Shown here piece after piece: positions 35,347 to 47,484 of a stretch of 64,000 bases of DNA. The DNA is taken from positions 16,257,307-16,321,306 of the forward strand of contig NC_057920.1 of assembly GCF_018873765.1 (NCBI RefSeq). The letters run 5' to 3'. Under the pieces are notes generated by a model. It worked only from the letters and a program-made list of their open reading frames with translations, was not told where the DNA came from and searched no databases. The position numbers and the translations under genes were made by a program. The stretch is from Telopea speciosissima. Taxonomy: Eukaryota; Streptophyta; Magnoliopsida; Proteales; Proteaceae. Every line of letters begins with the position of its first letter. Position 1 is the stretch's first letter.

Positions 35347-35605
35347 CATGGTTCTAATGAACGGTATCGAATGGGTATCAGTGAACTCGGAAACTGATAC
35401 ATTATTGGATCGGTATCGGTAAGGATTGATTGTATCGGACAAATTTGCCCCTTATCCTCCTTTAAAACTATGTTTTTTAATCATTTTACTTCATGTCTGT
35501 ATCATATCACTGATACAATATCGATACGATATCAAGATCGACAAGCTGTAAAACCGATACAGATCACCCGATATAATCGATCTGATACCAATACTTAGAA
35601 CCATG
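35347..35605. repeat. hAT-type MITE with exact 8-bp target duplication
   Basis: The ends CATGGTTCTAA and TTAGAACCATG are perfect 11-bp inverted repeats. Inside, GGTATCG/CGATACC and CTGATAC/GTATCAG words recur on both strands, as in hAT subterminal regions. ATTTAGTT flanks it exactly (35339-35346 and 35606-35613), the 8 bp expected for hAT elements. It has no coding capacity. This intact copy defines the family whose eroded members are at 21055-21285 and about 60465-60545. Confidence 0.88.
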
Positions 35606-35613
35606 ATTTAGTT

Positions 35614-37584
35614 TGGGCTTCTCGCCCCATTGGAGCTGACTAGCTCTATTAAGTATCATATGGGAGTTTAGCTTTTTTTTTTTTTTATATATATAATATA
35701 TCACACAAACCACACATCAATCCCAAAAGGTTAACCGACTTTCATATTGGTGGTGAACATTGTTTTCTTATTTGATGAGTTTCAGCCCCCCCTCGCCCCT
35801 CCACCAAAAAACAAATCAATTTGTATGTGAAAAAATCATTGAAATTGAGATTTAGGTATTTTGGGAGTGGGTTCTCTACACTAACAGTGTAAGAATGAAA
35901 CTACACACTACAAGCAATGCGTGGATAGAAAATTGTATCATCCTTATGGGGCCCACATAGAGATGTAAACGGATCTGAATATTTCATGACCGAATTAGGA
36001 TATCTCTAAACGGATACAGATGTGAACCGAATTTGGATTTTTGACTATCCGTTTACATCCCTGACTTGTATAACCTAGACCTTCCTCCCTCTGCAAATAC
36101 GATTCACTCTCAATCCATGTCTCTTAATTGTCATAGTCTCATGATTCTCATTTCCTCATTCCTTAGGACTTGTTGAATCTTCAAAACCCTCAAGATCATT
36201 AGTTATTTAATTTAATTTTATTAATTGGATACCTATCTAGATCCGAATTTTTTTTTTCTTTGAATTATTTGAATTTTTTTTTTCGAATATCTCTAAACTG
36301 ATACGGATGCAAATTGAATTCGGATGTACGAATATCCATTTACAACCCTAGGCCCACACAATCAAAATAGGAGAGAGCAATGTTAGTATGTGGCCCCACT
36401 ATTTATTATTTGAGAACGATATTCCTATCCTTGTGTACCAATCTCTTGCCAATTCTTTTAATGAAAACAAATATCCTCAAGCTTGGCACTTTTTTAAATA
36501 GTTAACAATCAAATTTGCCACATCATTCTTTCTTGTGGCAGAAACCAACCATGGTTAATTTTCTAACTGTATATCATATGATACTATGGTATTACTATTA
36601 TAAAAGTTGTGGCAACTTTTCTACTTGACAAAAATGTCATTAAATTCCTTACTATTTTTCATTCTTTGGAATATAATTGGGAAAAATAAAGCTGCGAGGT
36701 TGCATGGCGCCCGTGCAGGCATAGGAAGGGTGAAATGTTTACTTCGCCTCCCATGAAATGAAATAAATCCCACCGCTGATGGATGCCCCAAAGCACTCTC
36801 ACTAACCGCCTCATTGGTGTAGGGCCACACAGCATGGCAACGATCCTCCCCTTAATCTAACTAAATAGTCTTAATTCCTTATTTCAACGAAATAGGACTC
36901 CTTCATAATGTCTTTACTATCGTAGATTTTGGCAGATTTTTACAATCCTCCAAGGAGATCTTTTACAAATCATAAGTTTTGCAGTGCTACATTGTTCTAT
37001 GGTTTTGCGGGGAACGCATACGAGTCCAAAGAAAGAGCAATCCTTCTTGAAATGCAAAGAGCTCGGGAGAAGTAGATTATTCAAGATATCGCAGTTTAGA
37101 CTGATTGTTAAGATGTGGTGAATTGGATTATGGGTGAAATGATTATCTAAAGTTTTTGATACTGTAAATGTTAAAAAGAAAGATAAGACTACGACTTTTT
37201 TTTGGCTTACTCATTGACTCATAGAGCTCGAGCAAAGCGAATTAAACAAACTTTCTTAGATATTATTTGTTTTTATGCTTGTTAGTTTAATATAATTCTA
37301 TTTTTCTTAAAAAAAAAAACAAAACAAAACAAATTAGGACTTTCATCTACCTAACTCAATCTCTCTCTTCTCTTTTCTTCCTCTGTCTCTCTTTCTTAGA
37401 TGTTTGGTAGAGAGGCAGTTGCCATCTCTCTCTTTGACAATTTGCAAAGTAGTGACAATTTAGGCAGAGAGAAAACTAACAAGAAGGAATCTCGAGAAGA
37501 ATTTAGAATCGTTCAAGAAAAAAAAATGTAGACAAACTGATTATTAAAAGGATATACCAACTATGAATCGTTATTCCCTTCAAT
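35614..37584. other. AT-rich spacer, nothing supported
   Basis: It contains GGATACGGATGC/TCGGATATCC-like words around 35965-36060 and 36280-36350, suggesting an eroded DNA element. No coding gene is recognised. Confidence 0.4.
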
Positions 37585-37722
37585 TCGCTGTCCCTTCAAT
37601 ACCTCTAATTTCTGGCAGAAATGACCACCCTACCCCCTGCCTGAAAACACTGTCCAAGGTGGGATCCACTCCCCCCTATCAGAGGAATTGGAAGTGCCCG
37701 TGAATTGGAGGTGATAATTATA
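37585..37722. repeat. MITE family C, diverged copy
   Basis: It shares AATGACCACCCTACC and GGTGGGATCCACTCCCC with the copies at 9975 and 61951, with degenerate arms (CTTCAATACCTC and GAGGAATTGGAAG). The target duplication is not readable. Confidence 0.6.
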
Positions 37723-38285
37723 CTAACAACTACTCTTGAAGAGATCGGTTTTATTTATTTATTTTTCTTTTGTTTGTGTGGAGGTGTTTTGGAGGTGAGA
37801 TTGCAGCTTCAACGAATTAGAATCCAAATCGTTGGACATGTTATCTACATCATTATCTGATTATATCTTAAATATTAAATTAAATCAACATCTACACATG
37901 TCATTAAAAGAGTTTAAAATATATATATATACATATATAACTATGATCCACATAAACTAACCAGAAAACAAGGATAAAACCCCATATATTAATGGTTGGT
38001 AGGTGACATATCAATGGCACCACCAGTCTAGCCAATGGTTAGAATGTCAGTTCCTTAGTCCTAGTGGTGGATAAATGTAGGTAATGATGTGGAAGGCGAG
38101 TGATGTAAAGTTATATAACCAATGGTCAATTGCATAACTTATTTCTTCCCTATAAAAAGCTTCAAATTTTAAAAGGGCGAAAGTTTTCCTTCACCAGTTC
38201 TTTATTGGCGCAGTTATCACTTGATTGCACTCTTAAATTAGCATTACAATCCTACCCTTATTCATGAAGTCGAAACTATTTCTCT
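37723..38285. other. AT-rich spacer, nothing recognised
   Basis: A short TA-rich run lies near 37920-37940. No gene or defined repeat was seen. Confidence 0.5.
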
Positions 38286-38456
38286 CGGATCCAACTCTTC
38301 TCTGATGAGCCCGTCGCCCAGTGAGTGCCCAATGAGGCATTCGATGGCTAGACTGGCTGGCAAACATCTTCGAGAACATACCAGGATGTGTGCCAGCCAG
38401 CCCAGCCGTCGGATGCCTCATTGGAAAGACGCCTGACACATCTGAGGTTCCCAGTC
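38286..38456. repeat. Fold-back element with CAATGAGGCATTCGA arms
   Basis: The left arm CCCAATGAGGCATTCGATGG pairs with the right arm CCGTCGGATGCCTCATTGG, and GACTGGCTGGCAAACAT pairs with ATGTGTGCCAGCCAGC. The outer tips GGATCCAACTCTTC and TCTGAGGTTCCC are weaker. It is probably a MITE. Confidence 0.7.
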
Positions 38457-38641
38457 ACATTTCTATCACTATATACACCAGTCTTGTTAGTTCAAGGAAA
38501 CCTTTTGATTTCCCCATTGTTACTATTCTACTTCAAGTGGACTACTTGTGTAGACTATCTTGTGTTGAGCACTATCAGTACTGCAACTCTCCCTGCGGAT
38601 CCATTTATTTTTATTTTTATTTTTTATTATTATTTACTTTA

Positions 38642-38796
38642 GGGGGAAGTTTTCATACACGGCCTAAGCATGCATGGTTGTGTCACCTTGCACAAAGAGT
38701 TGGAAAAGTCATAAACCCCCACCCATTAATTAATGCCTTGAAACTCCCACCTTCTCACATACACGGCTTACACAGCCGTATATGAAAACTTTCCCC
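38642..38796. repeat. Fold-back MITE with exact 9-bp target duplication
   Basis: The ends GGGGAAGTTTTCATACACGG and CCGTATATGAAAACTTTCCC are inverted repeats of about 20 bp. TTTACTTTA flanks the element exactly (38633-38641 and 38797-38805). It is of Mutator type by target size. Confidence 0.88.
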
Positions 38797-39491
38797 TTTA
38801 CTTTATTATGTTATTTGTGCTTGTATGCCTCATCTTCTCCGGCCACCATGACAAGTTCAAATTCAAGTTCCACAACCTCCTCCTTAACCTATAGGATTCA
38901 CCCTTTTGTCTTCATCATTGCTGTTGCAACTCTATCATTTTTTTTTTTAAAGCAAGGAAATTATGGCGTATGATACATTTCTACTTGTTTAATACTTCAA
39001 CTTATAAAAATCATATTTTTTGTTGTTTCTGAAGTTTAATATGTAAAGTTGTAAACACACATTTTTTTATTCAAACGTTTGGATATGCATATTATACACG
39101 TATTTACTATGTGTTTGACATAACAAACACACATCTGAGAGTAAGAGTAGGGTGTACTGCAACTGAAGAGAAGTTTTTAGGATATAAATGGATCGATTTG
39201 CTCTTTTCATGGTAGCTCCATTTTTTTGTGAAAGCTTGTTCATTGGCCAGCTAATTTGAACGGCTTGCTTGAGTAGGCTAGCAGTGTATGCACTGTGGTT
39301 GAAACTTGGAAGGACAGGAGATGTCCCCATGTTTACAGTGTCTGAGGTTGGTTTGTGTGGGGTGCGTGTGTGATTGAATGCAGGACCTCACATGACAAGA
39401 CCACATGCCAAGGCATGAAAGGAGAAGAAAAGACATGAAAATAATAAGAACTTTCAAGAATATGATTCAAACGAATAGGTGGAAGAACTTA

Positions 39492-39746
39492 GGATTTGGA
39501 TCCTCTACCGTCGGGGTTGAGTGGCCATCGTGCTGCACTCAACTCCCAGGTTGCCACGTTGGATTTCATATTGATCCACTGGTTAAAAGACGAGCTCAAT
39601 TCAAAATTCAAAACTATCACTCACAATTGCAAATGATTGGAGCTCATCTATCAACCATTGGATCTGCATGGAATCCGATGTGGTGGCTTGGGAGTTGAGC
39701 GCAGCAAGATGGCCACTAAACCCTAGGCTGCAAAGGATCCAAATCC
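39492..39746. repeat. Fold-back MITE, family D, copy 1, exact 9-bp target duplication
   Basis: The ends GGATTTGGATCCTCTACCG and GCAAAGGATCCAAATCC pair, with inner GTTGAGTGGCCATC / GATGGCCACTAAACCC and CTCAACTCCCAGG / GGGAGTTGAG. AAGAACTTA flanks it exactly (39483-39491 and 39747-39755). Relatives are at 49230-49484 and 60707-60946. Confidence 0.88.
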
Positions 39747-40123
39747 AAGAACTTAACTTTATTGGGCAAATAGTCAATTAATAAGCCACCTTGCCGCGTA
39801 AATTTCCAATCGTTTCAATACTGGCCTCCCCAATATATGGATACCAACATCTATATGGACTGAGTATGAGAATCCATTCACCGAGGAGGATTCATATGCA
39901 CGCAGAGGGTATGGGAAGGTATTTTGGAGAACATACTGAAACCTAGGAGGGGTTTGTGAACTCTAGGAGAGGGGGAATCCATTCACTTAGTGGTGGGGAG
40001 AAAGCCCTATATTTGTTGTAGTTCTGCCCCACAGTCTCAATTCATAATGGTTTTATTGTTTCTGATCATCGATGGAATCCATGCCATCCATAGTGATTCT
40101 TGTAAAACAAAATGTAGCATTTC

Positions 40124-40260
40124 AACAACTACCTAGTGCAATTGGTGATGTTATAGTGCGCTAAGCCCACACTCACCAGGAAGTCTCGAATCCGAACCTC
40201 CTAGCTGTTACCTTCTCCCCCCCCCTTCTACAAAGTAGGTACCTATCAAAAAAAAAAAAA
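40124..40260 (+). mobile_element. SINE with poly(A) tail, copy 1
   Basis: The sequence runs from AACTACCTAGTGCAATTGG through a TCTCGAATCCGAACCTCC segment (B-box-like) and a C-run to CCTATC plus an A-run of about 13. TAGCATTTC precedes it (40115-40123). The second copy (49873-50004) has the same word on both sides. No coding capacity. It is a short tRNA-related SINE by structure. Confidence 0.65.
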
Positions 40261-40836
40261 GAATTTCTCAATTGCGCTTCAGCCCTTGTAGATTTGATGA
40301 ACAAAACACCCTACGAAGCAAACTGGGTGTGTGTGCTACTCCTGTGCCAGACGTAAGAATGCATAAACTAATCGTCATGCCGCCTTGAAAATTCTGCCAT
40401 TCCATGGGATGCAGATATCATTTTGCGCAGACCTATGTCTGGGTGTAGGGGTAGCACACAGTACTCGGCTACCTATTTGAATGCAAATGATGTTTACGGG
40501 ATACCTACAAAAAGAGAGAGAGAGAGAGGACAAAGAAAAAATAATAATAGCGATAACAGAGGTTTCTCTCCGTGAATGGATAGGAAACAGAGTGAGAGAG
40601 AGAGAGAGAGAGAGAAAAGAAAAAAAAAAAATAATAGATAGAACAGAGGTTTCTCTTCGTAAATGGATAGGAAACAAAGTGTGTGAGAGAGAGAGAGAGA
40701 GATAGAGATAGGAAAAAGAAACAAAATAATAATAGATAGAACGGAGGAGGAGAAGGTAGTCGAAGAGGAATCCTTTTCAATGGCCTAAACAAATATCATA
40801 ACATATAATATATTTTTTTCAGCAAATAAAATATGA

Positions 40837-40911
40837 GCGTCTGTGGCCAATCACACGATTGTGTTGAAGGCTTAAGCCTTGGTATTGTAGGTTCGACTCC
40901 CACCAGGCGCA
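40837..40911 (+). repeat. tRNA-like module 1 (75 nt)
   Basis: The 5' GCGTCTG pairs with 3' CAGGCGC (one G-T pair). The T arm region GTAGG TTCGACT CCCAC is nearly intact, with a B-box GGTTCGACTCC. The D and anticodon arms are not tRNA-like. Confidence 0.6.
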
Positions 40912-41282
40912 TAATTTTTAGTGGTTATACACAAAACGGGTACTTCTAGAATATGGGCCTTGTCCTTGCAGGAATCGACAGTTCGGCCTGTGTCCTCTCC
41001 TTGGTCACAGGATCTATGTTTTCCTATAGCTGAGGCAAATTTTCTTGTTTGCAATAAATTTCGCTTTACTATAAAATAAAATAAAAAGAATATTTTCATT
41101 ACCACTATTATTTTTTTCCCTCCCCCTCTCTCCCTCTATTATAGAAATCCTTTAAACATCTCATTAAATTAAACCACCTAGTAATTAAATGGTGATTTAA
41201 GTTAACGATTTTTAGTGCAAGCTTTAAATAATTTGAGCACGATTATAGTTGGGACTCGTTAGCTACCTATTTAAGTGAAAAT

Positions 41283-41760
41283 GATGTTTAATGGATTTGT
41301 TGGTGGGATTAATAAAAAAATAAGGAAACCAATCTCTTTCCATAATCACATGGGGAAAAAGGAAACCATACCCTACCCAAATGCACAAAGGATTAGATCG
41401 ATTTGGGCTTTTCACATCCCATGGTTGCCATTTGCCAAACAAAATTAACTATAACAGAGTTAGTTAGATTTGCTAACCAGAAGAGCCTTAAGTATTGTTC
41501 CTCCTCCAGATATAACGGTTCTACATCCAATGAGCACGCAATGAAGAATGCTCTTGAATCATTTTGGTGCAGACTGGGTTCTCCAAGTCAAAAACTCCGA
41601 TCTTCAAAAACCAAGGTTTCACCAAATCCAAATTCCCCAACTCATGATGTCAAGCAAGGGAACAAAAAAAGAGAGAGAATCGACCATTAGAGGGAAACTA
41701 GATGATTCGTCCCTGGCCCCTCCCCTCTGGTGTCAATTTATATGGAAACTCTAAAAGAAC
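41283..41760 (-). promoter_or_regulatory. Array block with minus-strand promoter and ORF start, copy 1
   Basis: On the minus strand an ATATAAATTGACACC box (about 41733-41747) is followed by ATGGTCGATTC and Ser/Leu-rich codons, then sequence related to the longer ORF at 54023-54532. Here the frame is short and broken. Part of the repeated array. Confidence 0.4.
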
Positions 41761-42225
41761 CCCCTCTTCAGTCCTTGTGAGAGTCTGACACTCTCTATCC
41801 TTCCAGTTGACTCAAATTCCGATTTCCTGTCCTAATGTGCTTCTAATTATTGAAGACGTAGAATCTCAAAGGCAAATAAAACAATTATTTATTTTTCTTT
41901 TAATGGACAAATAAAATGGTGCACCAAATCCTTTAAATAAAATAAATTAATTACTTTAATTAGCAAACCAATCCCAACATAAAATTATATGATAACCCTT
42001 TATAATGTACCAACCCTCCACTAATCAACATCATCATTATAGAATATAGGGCATGTATTTAAAAACTACCAAACCTAATTCCATAGCACATGTTCATATT
42101 AGAAGTTTGGTGTATGTGTTTGGAATCGCAAAATTCGATTAAAAACTTTAATCAAAAGCATACATGCAATTAATATTTTATGTGAAAATAATATTTGCAA
42201 ACCATTTCATAAACTGAACAGGATC

Positions 42226-42408
42226 CTAATCCTCATTCGACCATCCATAGACAATTTCTCTCTTGATATTGCCAATGGAGTAGTGGAAACCTTGTTGGAC
42301 AACTCTTTCACTCACCAGATGATTACTCGCACCTAGCATTTCAGCTTTGGCCCTTAGGACCTTAGTCACTGATATACCAAAGACCACATTCGTATCTCGC
42401 AGTGACAA
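42226..42408 (-). pseudogene. Array ORF block C, copy 1 (unknown protein fragment)
   Basis: Minus-strand translation includes VLRAKAEMLGASNHLVSERV and QQGFHYSIGNIKREIVYGWS. The same frame is readable in the blocks near 46460-46675, 52850-53000 and 55140-55330, suggesting descent from a real exon. I do not recognise the parent protein. The fragment has no proper start. Confidence 0.45.
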
Positions 42409-43663
42409 GGCCCTCTTAGGTGTAGGGTCTCAGTGACAAATGTCTATCCCTTACCAACAACTGACAATAACACAAGCGGGAATTGAAACGAAAATATTCT
42501 TCACCAACTCACACATGTATGTGCTCGCATTCGAACTCAGACATCAAAAAAGTAGGAACACCCAATGCGACAACCATATGATAAGGGTGTCCAGCCCAAA
42601 CCCTAATCATAACTCCAATTTAAAGTCAAAATTGTAGCTTACTGCCACGATTGTCTTGCGGGCTTAAGCCATGGTATCCAGCTGACTCGAATTCTAACTT
42701 CCTGTCCAAGGGTACATATAATTAATATTTTATGTGAAAATAATATTTGCAAACCATTTCTTAAACGGAACAAGATCATGATTCTCATCTGACCAATTTC
42801 AGGCATTTTTTCTCTTGTTGTCCACAAGATGATTGCCTACACCCAACATAATAGTTGTGGCCCTTAGGACCTTAGTCATTGATACCAAAATACGCATTCG
42901 TATCTCGCAGTAATAAGGATCTCTCAGGTGTAGGGTCTCGGTAACAAATGTCTATCCCTTACCAACAACTAGCAGTAACACATGCAAGAATTGAAACGAA
43001 AATATTTTTCACCAACTCAAAGATGTATGTGCTTGCATTCAAACTCTAACATCAACATACTTAGGAATACCCAATGCGACAACCATCTGATAAGGGTATC
43101 CAATCCAAACCCTAATTGTGACTCCAATTTAAAGTCAAAACTGTAGCTCATTGCCACAAATTTCTTGTGGGCATAAGCCTTAGTATCGTGGGTTCAACTA
43201 CCACTGGGGTTCTAATTTTTAGTGGTTATACCCAAAACAAGTACTTCTACAATCCAGTCGGATTTTTTCTTTATCACTATTATTTTCTCCCCCCAGCACT
43301 CTCTCTCTCTCTTTCTCTCCCTTTTAGAAATTCACTAAACATCTCGTTAACTTAAATAACCTTGTACTTAAACGATGATTTAAGTTAACGATTTGTAGGT
43401 GAAGCTTTAAAAAGTTTGGACACGATTATAGTTAGAACTCATTAGCTACCTATTTGAGTGCAAACGATGTTTAATGGATTCCTATAAAAGAGGGAGACAG
43501 TGAAAAAAAGAAAAAATAATAATAATAGATAGAACGGAGGTTTCTCTCCGTGAATGGATAGGAAACGTAGCATAAGGAGAAGGTAGTCGGAGAGGAATCC
43601 TTTTCAATGGCATAGACAAATATCATAACATATAATATTTTTTTTCTAGCAAAGAAAATATGA

Positions 43664-43738
43664 GTGCCTGTAGCCAATCCCACGATTGTGTTGAAGGCTT
43701 AAGCCTTGGTATTGTGGGTTCAACTCCCACCAGCCGCA
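43664..43738 (+). repeat. tRNA-like module 2 (75 nt)
   Basis: GTGCCTG and CAGCCGC pair imperfectly. The T-arm stem GTGGG/CCCAC is intact with loop TTCAACT, so the B-box is altered. Confidence 0.55.
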
Positions 43739-44372
43739 AAATTTTTAGTGGTTATACACAAAACAGGAACTTCTACAATCCAATAGAATATTTTCATTAC
43801 CACTACTAGTTTTTTTCCCTCCCCCCTCTCTCCCTCCACTATAGAAATCCATTAAACATCTCATTAACTTAAATAACCTTGTAATTAACTAGTGATTTAA
43901 GTTAACAATTTTCAGTGCAAGCTTTAAATAGTTTGGACACATTTATAGTTGGGACTCGTTAGCTACCTATTTGAGTGAAAATGAAGTTTAATGGATTTGT
44001 TGGTGGGACTAATAAAAAAAAGAGGAAACCAATCTCTTTCCATAATCATTTGGGGAGAAAGGAAACCATCTCATACCCGAATGCGCAAAGGATTAGATAG
44101 ATTAGGGCTTTTCACATCCCATGGTTGCCAAACAAAATTAACAATAACAACGTTAGTTAGATTTGCTAACTTGAAGAGCCTCAAGTGTTGCTCCTCCTCC
44201 AGATATAATGGTTATACCTTCAATGAGCACACAGAAAACTAATATTGAACCCTTTTGGTGCATCCTAAGTTCTCCAAGTCAAAAACTCCAATCTTCAAAA
44301 CTAGGGTTTCACCAAATCCAAATTCTCCAACTCTTGATGTTGAGCTAGGGAACAAAAGAAAAAAAAAAAAGA

Positions 44373-44376
<4 letters not shown>

Positions 44377-44419
<43 letters not shown>

Positions 44420-44420
44420 A
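44377..44420. repeat. (TA)n-(GA)n microsatellite
   Basis: A TA run passes directly into a GA run inside the array block. The corresponding place in other units has only a GA run. Confidence 0.85.
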
Positions 44421-45051
44421 TCGACCATGGGAACAGAGCCAAAAAATTCGTCCTTGTAATTAAACTGTGATATAAGTTATCGATTTTTAGATGAAGCTTT
44501 AAAAAGTTTTTTTTTTTTTTGATAATAGGAAATAAATTAAAGATTAAAATATACAGAGTTTGTTATACATAAAAGAGTGCCTATATAGGAGTAACTTGTT
44601 ACTTTATTTGGTGTCATCGAAACAAAGTGATTCATGGAATTATTAAGATTGATCCACTTTGGGTCATTGACAGTGTCTCCAAATGGTTGACGAACTTAAG
44701 GGTTTATCCTCCCACCCAAATCTTGTTTAAATAATATTGATCCTATTTATGTAGAGCCCAAATTGCATGTATGTGTGTTTAACACAATACCATCTTCAAA
44801 AAGTTGGGACATGATAATAGTTGGAAATCGTTAGCTACCGATTTGAGTGCAAATGATGTTTAATGAATTCCTACAAAAGAGGGAGAGAGACAGAGGAAAA
44901 AGAAAAAAATAATAATTGAGATAACGGAGGTTTCTCTCCGTGAATGGATAGGAAACGTGCCACAAGGAGAAGGCAGTTGGAGAGGAATCCTTTTTAATGG
45001 CCTAGACAAATATCATAGAATATAATATTTTTTTCAGCAAAGAAAATATGA

Positions 45052-45126
45052 GCGCCTGTAGCCAATCCCTCGGTTGTGTTGAAGGCTTAAGCCTTGGTAT
45101 TGTGGGTTCGACTCCCACCAGGCGCA
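45052..45126 (+). repeat. tRNA-like module 3 (75 nt)
   Basis: Perfect 7-bp acceptor-type stem GCGCCTG/CAGGCGC, perfect T arm GTGGG TTCGACT CCCAC and a terminal A. This is the best-preserved ends-plus-T-arm copy. A C-run of about 14 follows at 45209-45222. Confidence 0.65.
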
Positions 45127-46029
45127 TAATTTTTAGTGGTTATACACAAAATAGGTACTTCTACAATCCAGTAGAATATTTTCATTACCACTATTATTTT
45201 CTCCCTTCCTCCCCCCCCCCCCACTCTCTCCCTCTATTATAGAAATCCATTAAACATTTAATTAACTTAAATCACCTTGTAATTAAACGGTGATTGAAGT
45301 TAACTATTTTTAGTACAAGCATTAAAATGTTTGGACACAATTATATTTGGGACTTGTTAGCTATCTATTTGAGTGAAAATGATGTTTAATGGATATGTTG
45401 GTGGGAATAATAAAATATAAGGAAATTGACCTCTTTCCATAATCACATAGGAAGAAATGAAACCATCCCATATGCGAATGCACAAAGGAATAGATCAATT
45501 CTGGCTACTTGCATCCCATGGTTGTTAAACAAAATTAACCAGAACAGAGTTAGTTAGATTTGATAACCTGAAGAGCCTCAAGTGTTGGTCCTCCTCCAAA
45601 TATAATGGTTCTACCTCCAATGAGCACGCAAGGAAAAATGTTTTTTTTTTTTTTTGGATAGGTAAGCAGAGAAGAATGTTCTTGAATCTTTCTTAGTGCA
45701 GCCTGGGTTCTCCAAGTCAAAAACTTCAATCTTCAAAAGCTAGGGTTTCACCAAATCCAAATTCTCTAACTCTTGATGTTGAGTAAGGGAACAAAAGAAG
45801 AGAGAGAGAGAGCGAATCGGCCATGGAGGGGAGCCAGAAAATTCGTCCCTGGCCCCTTCCTCTCTAGTGTCTATTTATATAGGAGCTCTAAGAGAGCCCC
45901 CTCTTCAGTCCTTGTGACAGTCTGACACTCTCTAATCTCTATACTTCTAGCTGACTCGAATTCTAACTTCGTGTCGTAGCGTGCCTCTAATTAGGGTAGA
46001 AGCAGAATCTCAAAGGGAAAATAAAATAA

Positions 46030-46167
46030 GGGAGAATGTTCTCTGTGCCGAAGCGCAGGCTGCGCTGAGGCACATGGGCCTGCCACTCAGGGGGGGCAGG
46101 GTGGTCATTGCGCCCACCCCCATGTGCCTAGGCACAGCCTACACTGCGGCACAAAGAACAACGCCCC
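46030..46167. repeat. Fold-back MITE, family A, exact 9-bp target duplication and known empty site
   Basis: The ends GGGAGAATGTTCTCTGTGCC and GCGGCACAAAGAACAACGCC pair. ATAAAATAA flanks it exactly (46021-46029 and 46168-46176). The equivalent places in other array units (about 48330 and 54655) read AAAATAAAATAATTATTA without an insert, so they are empty sites that confirm both ends. Confidence 0.95.
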
Positions 46168-46459
46168 ATAAAATAATTATTTATGTTTCTTTTAATGGAC
46201 AAATAAAAAGTTCACCATATCCATCAAATAAAATAAACTAATTATTTTAATTAACAAACCAATCCCAAAATAAAATTATATAATAACCCTTTATTAATTA
46301 TCACCCTCCACTAATCAACATCATCATTATGGAATCTAGGGCATGTATTTAAATACTGTCAATCCCCATACCATAGCACATGATTAGAATTTCTGCGTAC
46401 GTGTTCGAAATTGTAAAATTCAATTAAAAAATTTAATCAAAAGACATATAATTAATATT

Positions 46460-46675
46460 TTATGTGAAAATAATATTTGCAATCCATTTCTTAAACGAAA
46501 CAGGATCATGATTCTCAAATGACCAATTACAAGCATTTTCTCTCTTAATGTTCCCAATCGGGTAGTGGAAACCTTGTTGGGCGACTCTTTCGCTCACAAG
46601 ATGATTTCCTGCACCCAGCATATCAGTTAGGACCTTAGTCATTGAGATACCAAAGTACGCATTCATACTTTGCAA
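46460..46675 (-). pseudogene. Array ORF block C, longest readable copy
   Basis: A 71-codon open frame on the minus strand contains NAYFGISMTKVLTDMLGAGN, HLVSERVAQQGFHYPIGNIK and WSFENHDPVSFKKWIANIIF then stop. Four other copies preserve the same frame to differing degrees. It may be a terminal exon of an ancestral gene captured by the array. No family was recognised, and no splice-linked partner was identified. Confidence 0.45.
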
Positions 46676-47409
46676 TAATAAAGCTCTCTCAGGTGTAGGG
46701 TCTTGGTGACAAGTGTCTATCCCTTACCAACAACTAACAGTAACACATGCGGGACTTGAAACGAAAATATTTTTCCTCAAGTCACACATGTATGTGTGCT
46801 AGCATTTGAACTCTAACATCAACATACCTAGGAACACCCTATGCATCGACCATATGATAAGGATGTCCAGCCCAAACCCTAATCGTGACTCCAATTTAAA
46901 GTCAAAATTGTAGCTCACTACCAACATTGTCTTGTGGGCATAAGCCTTGGTATCGTAGATTCGAATACCACCGGGGTTATAATTATTAGTGTTTATACCC
47001 ACAAGAAGTACTTATACAATCAGGTACTTTTTTCTTTACCATTATTATTTTCTTCCCCCCCCCCTTTATCTATTATAAAAATCCACTAAATATCTCGTTA
47101 ACTTGAATCACCTTGTAATTAAACGGTGACTTAAGTTAACAATTTTTTGGTGACGCTTTAAAAAGTTTGGACATGATTATAATTGGAACTTGTTAACTAC
47201 CTATTTGAGTGCAAATGATGTCTAATGGATTCCTACAAAAGAGGGAGAGAGAGGAAAAAGAAAAAATAATAATAAAGAGGAGGTAGGTTTCTCTTCGTGA
47301 ATGGATAGGATACGTGGCATACGGAGAAGGTAGTCGGAGAGGAATCCTTTTCAATGCATAGACAAATATCATAACATATAATATTTTTTTTCTAGCAAAG
47401 AAAATATGA

Positions 47410-47484
47410 GTGCCAGTAGCCAATCCCACGATTGTGTTGAAGGCTTGAGCCTTGGTATTGTGGGTTCGACTCCCACCAAGCACA
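47410..47484 (+). repeat. tRNA-like module 4 (75 nt)
   Basis: The stem GTGCCAG/CAAGCAC keeps five of seven pairs. The second pair has changed from C-G to T-A on both sides. The T arm is intact with GGTTCGACTCC. Confidence 0.55.

Larger units (their letters stand above)
39285..41700. repeat. Duplicated segment, copy 1 (partner 49005-51280)
   Basis: Collinear similarity to 49005-51280 begins at TGTGGTTGAAACTTGGAAGG and includes the same MITE (39492-39746), the same SINE (40124-40260), the GA microsatellite and one tRNA-like module. The offset is about 9.72 kb. The two copies differ by scattered substitutions and small indels. Confidence 0.85.

Noticed and set aside
39067-39330. 87-codon minus-strand frame beginning MGTSPVLPSFNHS
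   Set aside because: No domain was recognised; its start falls in the repeated segment shared with 49.0 kb and the frame is not kept there beyond a few codons.
40481-40792. Ser-Leu- or Arg-Glu-rich open frames near 40.5 kb and 50.3 kb
   Set aside because: They are translations of GA/CT microsatellites, open on both strands and in more than one frame.
45052-45126. Functional tRNA gene
   Set aside because: Only the acceptor-like stem and T arm are tRNA-like; no D arm or 7-nt anticodon loop can be drawn and the A-box is poor.
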